The notes beneath the pieces are model-generated. The model did not search any database, was not told the DNA's origin, and saw only the letters and a list, made by a program, of their open reading frames with translations. DNA of 64,000 bases from NCBI RefSeq assembly GCF_043641665.1, contig NC_092192.1:3113658-3177657 (forward strand), given 5' to 3'. The translations under genes and the position numbers were made by a program. Below, piece after piece: positions 11,171 through 21,794 of this stretch; the stretch's first letter is position 1, and each line of letters starts with the position of its first letter. The stretch is from Enoplosus armatus. Lineage: Eukaryota; Chordata; Actinopteri; Centrarchiformes; Enoplosidae.

Positions 11171-11484
11171 CAAGAGATGTTTTTTTTATCAGGTTTAACT
11201 GAGCCCATCACAGACTAACTACTGTACTGTTCTACTGTTGTCCAGCCTTTCTGCTAAATGACCTCTTAAGGTGAGCTGTCCACTTAGTTGAAGGCTGTTT
11301 AACCAGAATGATCATCCTGTTTTCATTTGGACACTTTTTAGAGGTGAGAACAAGTAGCTCTATCAAGTGTTTCACTTAAAAAGGGTTAAACAAAATGTGT
11401 TTTTGTCTTCTTTCCTATCACGTAAACCCTCTTGCAGCACCTTGTAACAGCCATGTGACCTTCTTTTTTGGTTGAAATTCAAAG

Positions 11485-11572
11485 AGTCAAATCAAGTCAC
11501 ATTTATTTATGAAGCCCGCCATCACAAGTTTGTCCCAGTTGGCTTTAAAATCTGTACAATATATCTTACATA
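11485..11572 (+). mobile_element. Fragment of a widespread teleost interspersed repeat
   Basis: The order AGTCACATTTATTTAT, GAAGCCCGCCATCACAAG, then GGCTTTAAAATCTGTACA matches a repeat I have seen at many fish loci, where a stretch about tissue-like 'ATTTATTTATAAAGCCC' is followed by 'ATCACAAATTTG' and 'GGCTTTACA'. Only about 90 bp is left and it codes for nothing. Assignment is by memory of the pattern. Confidence 0.45.
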
Positions 11573-11574
11573 CA

Positions 11575-12160
11575 CTCAAGTAAAGCTACATGAGACTAAT
11601 GCAGTCTGTTTGAAGTGTTATTTTACACTGAGAGGTGTTTCTACATAATGTTTAGCTGTTTATGTCAGTTTACATACAATTTCTGCAAAGCACTGAATCT
11701 GAAAAACAGCTGAAGAAAAACACAAACAAACAAGAATTTTCTTGAAGTCTTAAAATGTGATTCACGCCTGTTCATCTGTCCCTGCGTGCCTGATTACAGT
11801 TTTAAAGTTTTTCATGCCCTCTCAGTTTCTAAACCACCACAGACATGCAGCCTGATGATAATCACGATTTAGGAAAAGTTTCGCTGCCCTGGCCGCGAGG
11901 CTATTTTGGAGGTAAACAACCAGATGATGAAACTTTTTTTTTTTTTGCGATTCTACCCTCATTTTTTGCAGCACTTGGATCTTCGTCCTCACCTTTATCT
12001 CTTCATCCCTCCCTCCATCGTCTCTCCAGCGATGCTCTGCTCTCCTTCCCTCTGAGGAGCTGAACACACACTGAGAAACTCTTTCTCTCACTTGCACACG
12101 AACACGCACACACCCCAGTTCACCCACAGTCTTTGATTTCTGCATTACTAAGCAACCAGG
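11575..12160. other. Non-coding, nothing recognised
   Basis: AT-leaning sequence with a 13-T run at 11934-11946 and CT-rich DNA near 11990-12060. No gene supported. Confidence 0.5.
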
Positions 12161-12164
12161 TACC

Positions 12165-12300
12165 ATCCAGGAGCCTCGGGTAACCCAAACACCACCCGGC
12201 TTACGCTAATTGCACTTCCTCATTGCTATCAGTGCTGTCATTAATCCTATTAAGCTGCATGTTAATCAGAACAGCATGAGATCACAGGGAGTGGGAGGGT
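12165..12300. promoter_or_regulatory. Candidate CNE with OTX/PITX-like site
   Basis: Compact block with GCTAATTGC (core TAATTG at 12207-12212), TTAATCCTATTAAGC (TAATCC at 12242-12247, the bicoid-class OTX/PITX core), and GTTAATCAG near 12261. Three TAAT-type sites within 60 bp, no repeats, and no open frame of interest. A good enhancer candidate by content. Confidence 0.45.
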
Positions 12301-13420
12301 CTGGTGATCACGTACAAGTTATTTTAAAGATTTTTTAAAGGTGCAATTTGTTCCACAGCAAAACAAACAATCATTAAAACAGGACGGTGTTACACGTCAA
12401 CAGTGTGTTTGTCTGTCGGGCCTAAATCCACCATTTATCCACCTTTTCGTTTTAAATCGACTGACATTTGGTTTGTGGTTATTGTACAGTGTGTAATATG
12501 GATGTAAAATCAGGATAACGTATGTGTCTTTAATGTTTTAAAGATGCTTGTGCATTCACTTTCTGTTCATCATTGGACGTGTGGCATGTATTCCAACAGT
12601 TTATTATTGTTATAGGTCACTGTAGGTTTGCAAGGCCCCAACACTTCATGTTGGGTTTATGAGAATTACAACATCAAAGTCTGAAGTCATAGTTGGAGTT
12701 TAAAGAGCAACAAACACCAGCCATACAGACTGAGGTGGGGGGGGTACATACAGTAGGCCTACAGTAGAAAGTATAGTGGTCAGGGTGAACCGATTCTGGG
12801 AGCAAATGTGATATAAAATGCATAAATGCTCTGAAACAGGACGGTGTATCGTGACCCACTGACGCCCATCAACTGCCATCAATGCTGCACATCAAAAGTT
12901 ACGTTTTAAGGAATCACCTTGTTTGTGATGTTTGAAGCCTTAAATACAGTTTTGTTTTAATGTGAATAAAAAGAAGAGTTGTACATGTGTAAATCAAAAA
13001 CATTTATTTTCTCTTGTTTCTCATTCTGGAAATGATAAAAACACATCAACTTATAACAAATCTTTGTGTGAAGCCTTTTTTCGCACTGCAGCTTTGTGCT
13101 GCCGGCTGTTGTCTATTAATGGATCCTGGCATTGATAAAGTCCATTGACTGACTTAATATGCTATTGCATCAACTTTGCTGTAGTTAACAAGGGAGGGAG
13201 ACTTACTTCTGCAGGCAAAACTCTTCAAAATCTTCCCTCTCTCATCGCTTTTTCCCCTTCTTTTTCAGATTTTTCCCCTTATTGTAATTCCACAAATGTA
13301 CAGATATCCCCGGGACAGAAAATCTAAGAAACCTCTGATAGTGATTTTTCAAGCAATTTCCTTGTAGGGTTTTCAGCTCTCTTTCGCTCTTCTTTTTTTC
13401 TTCAAATCACTTCAGGGAGG
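12301..13420. other. Non-coding, nothing recognised
   Basis: About 1.1 kb of AT-rich sequence with a G-run at 12736-12744. No genes, structured RNA or transposon ends recognised. Confidence 0.5.
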
Positions 13421-13424
13421 CAGT

Positions 13425-13592
13425 CGAGCACTGTGGCGACTAACTAAATTAGCAGCTAAATTAAAAGTTGATTATTCCCTGGGTATCCCCTGGAAATATA
13501 TTTACACAGTGGCATTTAACTTTTAAAACCAGCGGCTTTCCGTGAACTCTCAGGCTCGTTAGCGCAATAGCTTGAGGCCGGGTCTACAAGGA
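13425..13592. promoter_or_regulatory. Candidate CNE, AT-rich left half
   Basis: Repeat-free block with CTAAATTAGCAGCTAAATTAA (two AAATTA words, 14 bp apart) and CATTTAACTTTTAAAACC, ending in CGTTAGCGCAATAGC. The duplicated AAATTA context and lack of coding potential suggest regulatory DNA. Confidence 0.4.
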
Positions 13593-13652
13593 CTGTGTGT
13601 GCACGTGCACGTGTGTTACTGCGTGTGTGTGTGACTGTGCGCGCTCACACAT
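13593..13652 (+). repeat. Alternating purine-pyrimidine (GT/GC) tract
   Basis: GTGTGTGCACGTGCACGTGTG followed by further GTGT and GCGCGC words. Alternating purine-pyrimidine sequence of this sort can adopt Z-DNA. It separates two candidate CNEs. Confidence 0.6.
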
Positions 13653-13654
13653 GC

Positions 13655-13810
13655 GGTACGTACCAAAGCTAATTAAGCTAATCTAAACACTTTGAAAGTC
13701 CTTCTGATGAGGCTAATTATGGCTGCAGCTCATCATTAGCGCTGCCGAGGCCTCGTTAAAGGAGGACACTTTGAGTCAGATGAAACAACATAATAGAGGC
13801 CAACGAGGAG
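13655..13810. promoter_or_regulatory. Candidate CNE with paired homeodomain sites
   Basis: AGCTAATTAAGCTAAT at 13667-13682 holds two TAAT cores around a TTAA centre, like a paired-class dimer site. GGCTAATTATGGC follows near 13711 and CATCATTAGCGC near 13731. These occur in 75 bp of otherwise complex DNA. No gene. Together with 13425-13592 it may form one bipartite enhancer cut by the GT tract. Confidence 0.45.
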
Positions 13811-13905
13811 CCACGTTATTGAGTTGTCTATGTCCATCTATCTGTCGGCCAGTTGTTGCTCTGTCTTTCTGACGGAATTGTTCAGTCATGTTTTGTAAAA
13901 TGTCC

Positions 13906-14288
13906 TTTAAAGGTAAATTCTGGTTTATTACATCTGTACCTTGGGTTATTTCCATAGTTTGCCAGATATGATTATGACATTGAAGTCCATTGCTGTGACC
14001 TGTTAACACTATGTCACTGCTAGAAATGAGCCCAGGTGTCCCACAGTGTAGTCGTCTTATCTAAACACTTTTTATTTGGAGATTTTAAAAAAAAGTGCAG
14101 AAGAAGAAGGTCTGTAAACTGGATGTTTATAACGGACAGTTTGGTAATAATCTTCTTCAGTTCTGACTGCTTGCGTTTCTTGTTCTGTTGGACGACAGAT
14201 CTCAGCTATTAACTGGGTGAGTACAACGTTGTTATAACCACAAAAAAAAGAAGAACTAGGTTTTAACAAACCAGAATTATCCTTTAAA
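13906..14288. mobile_element. MITE with 21-bp terminal inverted repeats
   Basis: The left end 13906-13926 (TTTAAAGGTAAATTC...) and the right end 14268-14288 (...GAATTATCCTTTAAA) are inverted copies matching at 19 of 21 positions. The 383-bp element carries no transposase, so it is a non-autonomous DNA transposon. No convincing target-site duplication is visible. The end sequence is one I associate with repeated fish MITEs. Small frames inside it are not genes. Confidence 0.75.
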
Positions 14289-14314
14289 CAAGGTGCCTCA
14301 CAGTCAGTTCGTCT

Positions 14315-14810
14315 GTTAAAGTGTCAGTTCCCCCCAAATACAAACAAAAAATGCAGTTCGACCGCACCACTAGCTTTAGCATGATTTTGAGATGTCTGCT
14401 AAAGCAGAGCTGAATTGATTTCATTCATTTGATTCATGGTTCTCAAAGAATACAAGAAAAGAATATGTATCCACAACGATTTCTATAAATCCTGACACAG
14501 TTCGCAGCAAATAATACAATACAGTGAGACTCCCGAGCACCACAGATCTGCCCCTCAGCCCAGACGAACACTGTCTTCAATGTGGATTCTTTTTTTGAAG
14601 TATTTCAAATTCCATTCACCTCCATTGGTGCTGGGGTGTGGCCAGTAGTGCTGGAGGTGGATATCTCAAGTCCTAACCACACAAAATATGAAACTGTGTC
14701 GATGGCCCGATCCTCTGGAGTAAATGAAAACATTTTAAAAATCCTTTGTCATTTGACTGAACTGTACAAAGTCTCATTATCTGTCTGCAAGTTCGTGTAA
14801 CATCAGCCTT
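14315..14810. mobile_element. Probable interspersed repeat, related to 15340-15480
   Basis: Contains TTTTGAGATGTCTG at about 14389, the same 14-mer found near 15398, with similar upstream (AAAG.GTTCAGTT-like) context. It later has ATTCCATTCACCTCCATTGG, a phrase I associate with fish repeats. Codes for nothing recognisable. Boundaries are uncertain. Confidence 0.4.
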
Positions 14811-15339
14811 TTTGGCAAAATGGTGACGGCAATCTTCTTGAAAGTCGTACAGCGAGTCTCTCGCCAAACTTTATCACCATCGATCTCATCTGATACCTCA
14901 CTCCATCCCATTTTGCTCGGTGTTTAAATGTGATGTGTGCATGTACAGTAGAGTGCACTGAGTGGACACCGGGCCGGCCAGAGGCAGAAAAACAAGGGGC
15001 CCCTCCATTCATAATTCACTAGGTGGAAGAGTACTGTAAGAGTGTTGGTGGGGGAGACAGAGAAAAAGAGGCAGGCAGGTCCATTAATGGAGTAATCTCC
15101 TCCTGAGTGGTGGGGGAGCAAAAACATCTTACCTCCAGTTTTGATGGGGTTTTGTTCATGTTTTTATACTGCGGCTCAAAGTTAAGGTGGTCCAGGGGTT
15201 GGGAGGGTGTTTAATGACCTGTTAGCCCCCAAAAAACTGTTAACAACGTGCTTCCTAAATATATGTGAGTCTGGGAAACAATTCACTTTCTTGTTTTGAC
15301 TCCTAAAAAGATTCATCTCTGAACGGCAATCGCACTTTA

Positions 15340-15480
15340 AAGGTTCAGTTATAAAAAACCCAACATATTCATTTAGTCACTGACTCATGCAGATAGTTTT
15401 GAGATGTCTGTCACTGAGATTTGTGCTTCCACTTCAATACAAAGAAATAATATTTAGTTTGCGGAGCACTGAAAAATTTA
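15340..15480. mobile_element. Second copy fragment of the 14315 repeat
   Basis: Shares TTTTGAGATGTCTG and an AAAGGTTCAGTT-type start with the preceding fragment, followed by CACTTCAATACAAAG. Two fragments of one family in the same orientation within 1 kb. Confidence 0.4.
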
Positions 15481-16370
15481 CTAATGTTTAGATAGTCCAT
15501 AGATCTCTGCATCAACAGTTTTCAACTTTCTCCAAATGAAATCCTTATAAAAACTGTTGACCTCTGGTGGTATCTGCATGTCTTTAACCTGTTTGTGGAA
15601 ATAATATTTGTGTTTGTTCAACACATGGGACAAATTGGGAAATTGCCATGGACACTGTAATGCATTCATTTGTTGAAAATGAAGCGCATGCTGTCCCAAA
15701 ACTGGACCTTTGGATGTTTTGAAGACGTCTCTCCAGCCGGCCCACTGGGACAGAGAGAGAGATCTGCCATTATCTGCAGGGTCCAGTGAAGTGTGTCAGT
15801 GAGTGTTTTGTTGCTTTTCCACCGTACATGTGGCTGCTCTGTCCCCTCATGAGACATGTCTGTTGGGACGTAGGTACAGTAACACTGGCTGTGTGCTTTT
15901 CAACATGCATCTCAGTGTGTGTGTGTGTGTGTTTTCAGCTTTAACCTAAGAGGACCGCCTGTATACCTGCACCAACCACCTGGAGCATCTGTGCAGCTCT
16001 TCACACACATGTAACTGACAAACCTCAGTTCAATCAGTGGTGACAGTTAAAACAGCGACTTGACCGATTAAAGTCAAAATGGAGGAAAAACACCTTAACA
16101 TACTGACGTGATGAAAGGTGCATCCATATTTTATATTTACACAAAACACAGACTAAACTAGACAGTGCAGAGATTGTGTATCTCAGCCGAGGCTGTACAG
16201 TCCTCCAAGTTTATTGTCATTTTAATGATAGAATCTGATGTTTCTTAAATGTGCACCTGGATTCAGATCAGTATCGAAACAGACACAGTGACATTTTTTT
16301 ATTTTGAAATTCATTTTCCAAGTGCATTTAATGATAAAAATGTGGAATTGTTCTATATCGTAATGTTAAT
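15481..16370. other. Non-coding with a short TG array
   Basis: Contains (TG)9 at 15914-15932. No gene or other repeat recognised. Confidence 0.5.
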
Positions 16371-16376
16371 AAATCC

Positions 16377-16774
16377 TTCAAAGCTGCACTAACCAGTATT
16401 CTTATGTAGAAAATGAGTCAAATGACTATTGGTAATGTAAAAGTAATCGCGTGCCAAACCCTCAGAGAATTCCCACGAAGCTCTATGGATTTCTTAAATC
16501 ATTTTTTAGGTCATGTTTTGGGTTTTAGCCCTCATCTTCTGCTCTCATCAGCCTCCTTTTCAAAAAAGCTCTAATAAACCCACCGAGCGATGAGCTGGTG
16601 AAGAAAGTGGAACATCCAGCAGCTACACATGTCGGTTGATGGAGACCAAAAGAGAGTTTAAAGGAGGGTAAATATTTAAACATGACTCCAAATAAATTCT
16701 AATGTTGGTTTGTGTCTGCAGGATGCACAAATAGGCAAAGTGACTCATTCTAAATCAATTAATGTAGCTTTAAA
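16377..16774. mobile_element. MITE with 16-bp inverted ends
   Basis: The left end TTCAAAGCTGCACTAA (16377-16392) and the right end TTAATGTAGCTTTAAA (16759-16774) are inverted copies, identical at 13 of 16 positions. The 398-bp interior has no transposase. An interior phrase (GCTCTCATCAGC..CTTTTCAA) reappears at about 26757-26783, suggesting a second diverged copy. A non-autonomous DNA transposon relic. Confidence 0.6.
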
Positions 16775-17010
16775 AAAAAGGATTCACGTCTTGATCGAGG
16801 TTTGAGAACTGACAGATGAACAAACAGTCAAAACAGGACATAGCGCATGTATGGCAGGACCCAAAATATATAATGTTGGTTGTAAAACAAACAAAAATGT
16901 CCTTTTTTGACTCATAGTTTTGGAAATTTCAACGTAGATCTGCTGTTCACAAAGGGGCACTGGTCTGTCCGTCATTCACCGTCCATTTAAAGAAATGTCT
17001 ACCGAAAGAC

Positions 17011-17013
<3 letters not shown>

Positions 17014-17045
<32 letters not shown>
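17014..17045 (+). repeat. (CA)16 microsatellite
   Basis: Uninterrupted CA array of about 31 bp. Confidence 0.9.
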
Positions 17046-17049
<4 letters not shown>

Positions 17050-17366
17050 ACGAGTGCATGTAGCTCTCAGTCTCACAGACACACAGGGAGTCCCAGCCTC
17101 CTCATTGATTCTTGCTCGCTGACTGTCCCACCGGCCTTGTCCTTTAAAACACGGCCGTTAGGAAATTCACTGGCGTGTGTGAATCTGTGTGTGTTCCCGA
17201 GTTACTTCCCTACATCATCTGCATGGCTGGACTCGCAGCACTAACAGAGAGTCATGATTTCTGTTACCCAGGCAGCTCTGCAGGGAGACACTGACAGAGA
17301 GAGTGTGTTTCAGATCAGAGCAGCTTGGTGCTTTGCTCAGAGGTTAGGGTCAAGAGAGTCAGGCCA

Positions 17367-17370
<4 letters not shown>

Positions 17371-17398
<28 letters not shown>
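17371..17398 (+). repeat. (GT)14 microsatellite
   Basis: Uninterrupted GT array. It is responsible for the Cys-Val repeats in overlapping frames (17254-17613), which should not be read as a protein. Confidence 0.9.
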
Positions 17399-17399
<1 letters not shown>

Positions 17400-17400
<1 letters not shown>

Positions 17401-17945
17401 CCTTTCTCCTCCTCGCCTTCATCTTCTTCCCTTCCTTCAACTCTCTTTCTTCTGTCTCTCATCAACCTGTCATCCATCTTACCTCCTTTCTGGAGGCTCT
17501 TGGGGGTCCGATACGATGTGAAAGGTGAGGGTCACGTGACCGACGGAGACAGCCGAGGCATCGGTAGGCTGCGTGTTTTGGTATTCTTGCTAGCTTGGCT
17601 GCTTGTAGTGTAAAGTGATACAATAATCACTGGAGAAGTGAACAACACAACAGTCCTTGAAAGCTCAAATTTAAAGATAGAAATGTTAATAAATGTGTCA
17701 TGTTTCTTATTTCTTTTCTCTGCCTAGTTTTGACAAAGAATCTCATTTCTATGATATCATCAATGCAAACTTCATGTGAAAACAGTGATTATGAGAGAGA
17801 CAAAATGGAGCTACATAAAGACTGGTAGCTACCTCCCTCCGACATATGACCATACACTACATCCCTGAAGATTTGATGAAGAAGAAGTTGAATATCCGAA
17901 TCATCAGTCGGAGACCCCTCAGAGATTCTTCAAGTCGAGCAGTCG
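17400..17945. other. Non-coding, CT-rich then mixed
   Basis: CT-rich to about 17500, then ordinary sequence. Nothing coding is supported. Confidence 0.5.
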
Positions 17946-17950
17946 GCTAC

Positions 17951-18134
17951 AGGCAGCCGTGGACCAGGACCCAGGGTGAGTCTGAGTGAGGTGGAGGCAG
18001 CTGTGGACCAGGACCCAGGGTGAGTCTGAGTGAGGTGGAGGCAGCTGTGCACCAGGACCCAGGGTGAGTCTGAGTGAGGTGGAGGCAGCTGTGGACCAGG
18101 ACCCAGGGTGAGTCTGAGTGAGGTGGAGGCAGCT
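17951..18134 (+). repeat. 44-bp minisatellite, 4.2 copies
   Basis: Unit starts at 17951, 17995, 18039 and 18083, with a partial fifth (18127-18134). The copies are almost identical: unit 1 has GCCGTGG where the others have GCTGT, and unit 3 has GCACC for GGACC. Because 44 is not a multiple of 3, successive units are read in rotating frames. The 80-codon minus-strand frame across it is therefore a shifted-repeat artefact. Confidence 0.95.
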
Positions 18135-18340
18135 TCCCGGTTCTGCTTAGAAGTGGTGAACTTACAGCTCACAGCAACTTAATGCGAAGTAGTCTCTGAC
18201 TTGAGTGTCATATTTCTGATCCATTGTTAGCGTAGTTAGCTCGGAGGGCTAACTTGGCTTGTTTACTGTATTACTGAACGTCTCACTGAACCCAATTAAA
18301 AATCTTGCAGTTCAATAAAACGTTGCTTGATAGTCTATAT

Positions 18341-18352
18341 GGGGGGGGGGGG
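18341..18352 (+). repeat. G homopolymer, 12 bases
   Basis: Twelve consecutive G between AT-rich sequences. Confidence 0.85.
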
Positions 18353-18479
18353 AGGAACGAATAGTCGAATATTCGTAGTAAACAGTTGAATCTGATTCGA
18401 CTGACAAAGGTACAGCCCTATTCTATTCATTAATATTAAATTATCACTATTATTTTCAGAGAATTTTAACTCAGATTAT

Positions 18480-18672
18480 TGGTATTATTGTGTTATGTGT
18501 AGGGTGGCGTTGCAAAATAATTTTACCATCTCTGTTCAGCTTTGCTGTATATTTTCTATTTCTTAGTTTTTTATATCTTAAATTATGCTACTTTCTACTC
18601 TTGAATGGGAGCACCGGTGCTGTACAATTTCCCCCCGGGGATCAATAAAGTATTTCTGATTCTGATTCTTAT
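18480..18672 (+). mobile_element. 3' tail of an L2/CR1-type LINE
   Basis: GAGCACCGGTGCTGTACAAT is followed by TTTCCCCCCGGGGATCAATA and AAGTATTTCTGATTCTGATT, ending in short TGATTC repeats. The combination of a CCCC-GGGG hairpin, AATAAAG and a tandem short-repeat tail is characteristic of 3' ends of fish L2/CR1/Rex-like retrotransposons. No reverse-transcriptase remains, so the copy is strongly 5'-truncated. Orientation is plus. Confidence 0.55.
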
Positions 18673-18830
18673 ATGCATAAAAAAGACAACAAATGTAATT
18701 TATAATAATAATTTAATATTGTAACGCAACCATTTCAACTCATAGAGCTCACACTACCAATGGTGGTCAGCTGACAGTAAAGACACTAGCAGCTACTTCT
18801 AGTGTAAGTTTGGCTTCCTCCACCGGCCAG
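18673..18830. other. AT-rich non-coding DNA
   Basis: Nothing recognised. Confidence 0.4.
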
Positions 18831-19310
18831 GAGACCTTTGAGCGTCGTAGCTTTTCCTCAAGAGTCTCCTCCGTTTCTTTGCCTCTCACAGCTTCTTCTC
18901 CTCTGCCTCCATTCTCTCCTCCCTCTCAGCTTTCACTTGCCTTACTCCATGCTCTTCTTCTCCACCTCTAACCCCAGGAGGATGTTTCATGCCGGCCATG
19001 CTGGTTTTTACGTGCCATTGGCTTTGCCATGTTACAGTTCTGTCTGCCGCCTCCTGCATCATTTAACAGAAACGTCCCACAGCGGGCGGCAGACAGGTAG
19101 AAGAAGAAGAGGAGGAGGTGGAGATGGATGGGGTGAAGTGGGGCTGAGGGAGACTATGGGGATGAAGACAAGAGGAAGAAAATAACAAGAGTAGACAAAA
19201 GGAAAGACACAAGTGGAGAGGAGAGGACGGGAAAGAAGTGGAAAGAAGGAGTTTTATAGATGAGGGGAGAAACCAAGGAGAGGAGAGGAAGGAAATTGTG
19301 TTGGTTTCAC
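18831..19310. repeat. CT-rich then GA-rich low complexity
   Basis: 18840-18975 is pyrimidine-rich and 19085-19305 purine-rich on the plus strand. Opposite-strand frames (Ser/Leu-rich, Arg/Gly-rich) follow from the skew. Confidence 0.6.
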
Positions 19311-19502
19311 TGTAGAAGTCACATTTCAGAGGCATACAACTGCTTTCTGATTCATGCTCTCTGCTACTGATCACCTAAACGTTTTAGGAAATTACAGAAG
19401 TGCTTGTGTTATTAATTCATCCAGCTTTTAGGCTTTTGGGGTGGTTTATTCATTCCCAGCTGCCCACCGGGGGCTCGGTGAGGGTGTTTTCTGGTTGCAA
19501 TG

Positions 19503-19526
19503 ATATATATATATATGTATATATTA
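19503..19526 (+). repeat. (AT)n microsatellite
   Basis: AT array interrupted by one G. Confidence 0.75.
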
Positions 19527-19529
19527 TTT

Positions 19530-21125
19530 CCCTCACACCTCACACCAGAGGAGGGCAAGTTATGTTGGCAGCTTTAAGCATTTACTCAGCCTCCCTCAAC
19601 CTCACTCAGTCTGCAGTCTGCATCATTTCATGCGAGATGTTGAATTACAGGACGGATGAAGTCAGAGAGAAGGAAAGAGAGGCAGGAGGTTCATGTATGT
19701 GTAAGTATGAAACTTGCATGAGTATATACATGTTGTGTATACGAGACATGTTAAGATTTTAATCCCCACTTATTCTGTTATTCTGAATAATTTTGCCTTC
19801 ACTTTATCCGCTGACATTTGCAGTCTTTAACGTGAAAATCTAATTTTACTGAAACATTACAGCCTACAGGCTACTCTAAATTGAACAGCTGTCTGACATT
19901 ATTTGAAAACAAGTCAGATGGCGTCAGATGAAGGATGCCTCCGCTTGCAGCCTCCAAATGAACAAACAGGTGGGGTTAACGTAACTATATCAGCCACTAA
20001 AGACGGCTTAATTGTCATTCAGTCGCTGCCCTGTTTTGTGACAGACTCGTTGGAAATCAGAGCAACAAGAGCGTGCAGAATATGGCCTCCATAATAACTC
20101 CAACTGCCAGATCCTATTCACGCCCGCTTTGAATTAACGAGGAGGCGGACCATTAACTTAACAAAATAAAATGACAAAAAACAAACAGTGATAGCCGATA
20201 TATTCGTCCAATCGCCCGACACTAGTGTAAACTTTTATAAATGTCAAATCTATGTACTTATCCCATCCCCCTCTCCCTATAACCGTCCCTATAAGGGATA
20301 ATGCCACATCAGACCTTTTAAAAAAAATAATGGCAAATGCTGTGTGTCATTATTATTATTAGTTATTATTATACCTAACAAATACACAGACCAGACTGAC
20401 TAAAGTCAAGAGAATTATACAGTTATTAAAGATGTCAGCAGGGGAAGAAACTAGAGTTGAAAAGACAGAAAATGCCAGTTTTTAGTTATATAAGCATTAC
20501 TCACAGCCAGAGCAGAAATAATCTCATTGGTTGCATGAAACTCAGTGGGCAGAGCCGAAGAAGCTTCTATGTGGAAGTGGTGGCAGAGATGGTTGCTGCC
20601 AATAAATTATTTACAGTAGAATTTAATTTTCTCAGCTGCAAATTTCAGTCACATTAATGTTTTCCCTAGTCGAGATATTTGTAAAAATATGTGATATTAA
20701 AAGAATATGACAGAAGGTTGTTTGCTTTTTGTTTGTTTTTTTCGCTCAGGATTCACTGCCTGGTTCACTCCGACTGCTCTGTTGCCAACAAGCGACTGAA
20801 CATGGTTGTAAACAATCTCCTGCCTTCAAAACCAATCAGAAATCAATCAGGAGCTCTCACTTCATCCACCGTTAACACCTGTGCTGCACAGCGGAGGAGG
20901 AAAGCTTAAATAAACTTCAAAATGGAAAGAAAGAGCAGAGAAGAAACAGACAGAAGTAACACAGAGCAGTTAAAAAGGGGCGACATACTAAGAGAGGAAG
21001 TGAGAGTGAAAAAGAAAGACTGAGTCGCAGCGACACACGAAGAAGAGATAAACACTAAAAAGATGGAGAAAGGAGAGCTTTATGCCACACCTGGCAAAGG
21101 GTCAGCAAAGCACTCTGCACTCATA
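19530..21125. other. Non-coding, nothing firmly recognised
   Basis: About 1.6 kb without a supported gene. 20325-20380 is AT-rich with TTATTA words; 20880-21060 is purine-rich. An ordinary gene-free spacer. Confidence 0.45.
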
Positions 21126-21129
21126 ACCA

Positions 21130-21400
21130 GGTTAATGGGTAGGTGGTGGGTGGGGGGACGGCGGGCGGTGAGATGATGTTGATGGGAGTGGCGGTGGAGG
21201 AGGGAGGGAGAGGAAGGTTGTTTTTGAGTGAAGCTTAAGAGTAAAGTAAAGCAGACGGAAAAGGGGGGAGGAGATGGAAAAGAGGGGTAAAAGGGAGGAA
21301 GAGGGAGGAGAGGAAGGTTCTATTTTTTTCCGGCTCGCTCTCTTCTCCCTGGATCTGTCCCCTCTCCTCCTCCTCCTCCTCCTCCTCCTCCTCCTCGCCT
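21130..21400. repeat. G/A-rich tract and (CTC)10 array
   Basis: G- and A-rich plus-strand DNA followed, after a poly-T-rich stretch, by consecutive TCC/CTC triplets at about 21364-21396. Poly-Glu and poly-Arg frames on the minus strand are produced by the array. Confidence 0.85.
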
Positions 21401-21419
21401 GTTTTAATCTGACTAAATA

Positions 21420-21540
21420 GGATAACCTGCTCTTCATAAAAAATGGATGCCACTTCATTCGGCGGGACCCGCGGGCAGGGCCCCCGGAGGCCTCGGCCAG
21501 CCGAGCGCGGGCCGGCCAAAATCACTGGCCGTAATTAATT
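21420..21540. promoter_or_regulatory. CpG-rich candidate regulatory element
   Basis: Very GC-rich with closely spaced CpGs (GACCCGCGGGCAGGG, GCCGAGCGCGGGCCGGCC), ending in GGCCGTAATTAATTACC with a palindromic TAATTAATTA homeodomain pair. CpG density well above its surroundings could mark an unmethylated CpG island: a distal enhancer, or the promoter of a non-coding transcript. No first exon is recognised. Confidence 0.42.
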
Positions 21541-21541
21541 A

Positions 21542-21555
21542 CCCCCCCCCCCCCC
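21542..21555 (+). repeat. C homopolymer, 14 bases
   Basis: Fourteen C directly after the TAATTAATTA palindrome. Confidence 0.9.
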
Positions 21556-21794
21556 ACTCACCCTTGCCCCGCCGCCACATCATCCCTCGGCATCCACACA
21601 CCACCACCAAACACCAATCACCCGGACTCGGGAATCACATTTGGTTAAAAAGCAAGAAGAGTGAGGTGAGAGGGAGGAGGGTGGGACAGCAAATAGAGAG
21701 AGGGGACGAGCGAGCCCAGAAGAAAGAAAGAAACGTGGAGAGAGAGAGAGAGTGGAAGGAGGAGGAACGGGTGATGTGAGGGGGGAGCAGGGCT

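Noticed and set aside
17930..18172. Minus-strand repeat protein
   Set aside because: The 44-bp unit shifts frame every copy, so the apparent protein repeat is produced by the minisatellite read in three frames.
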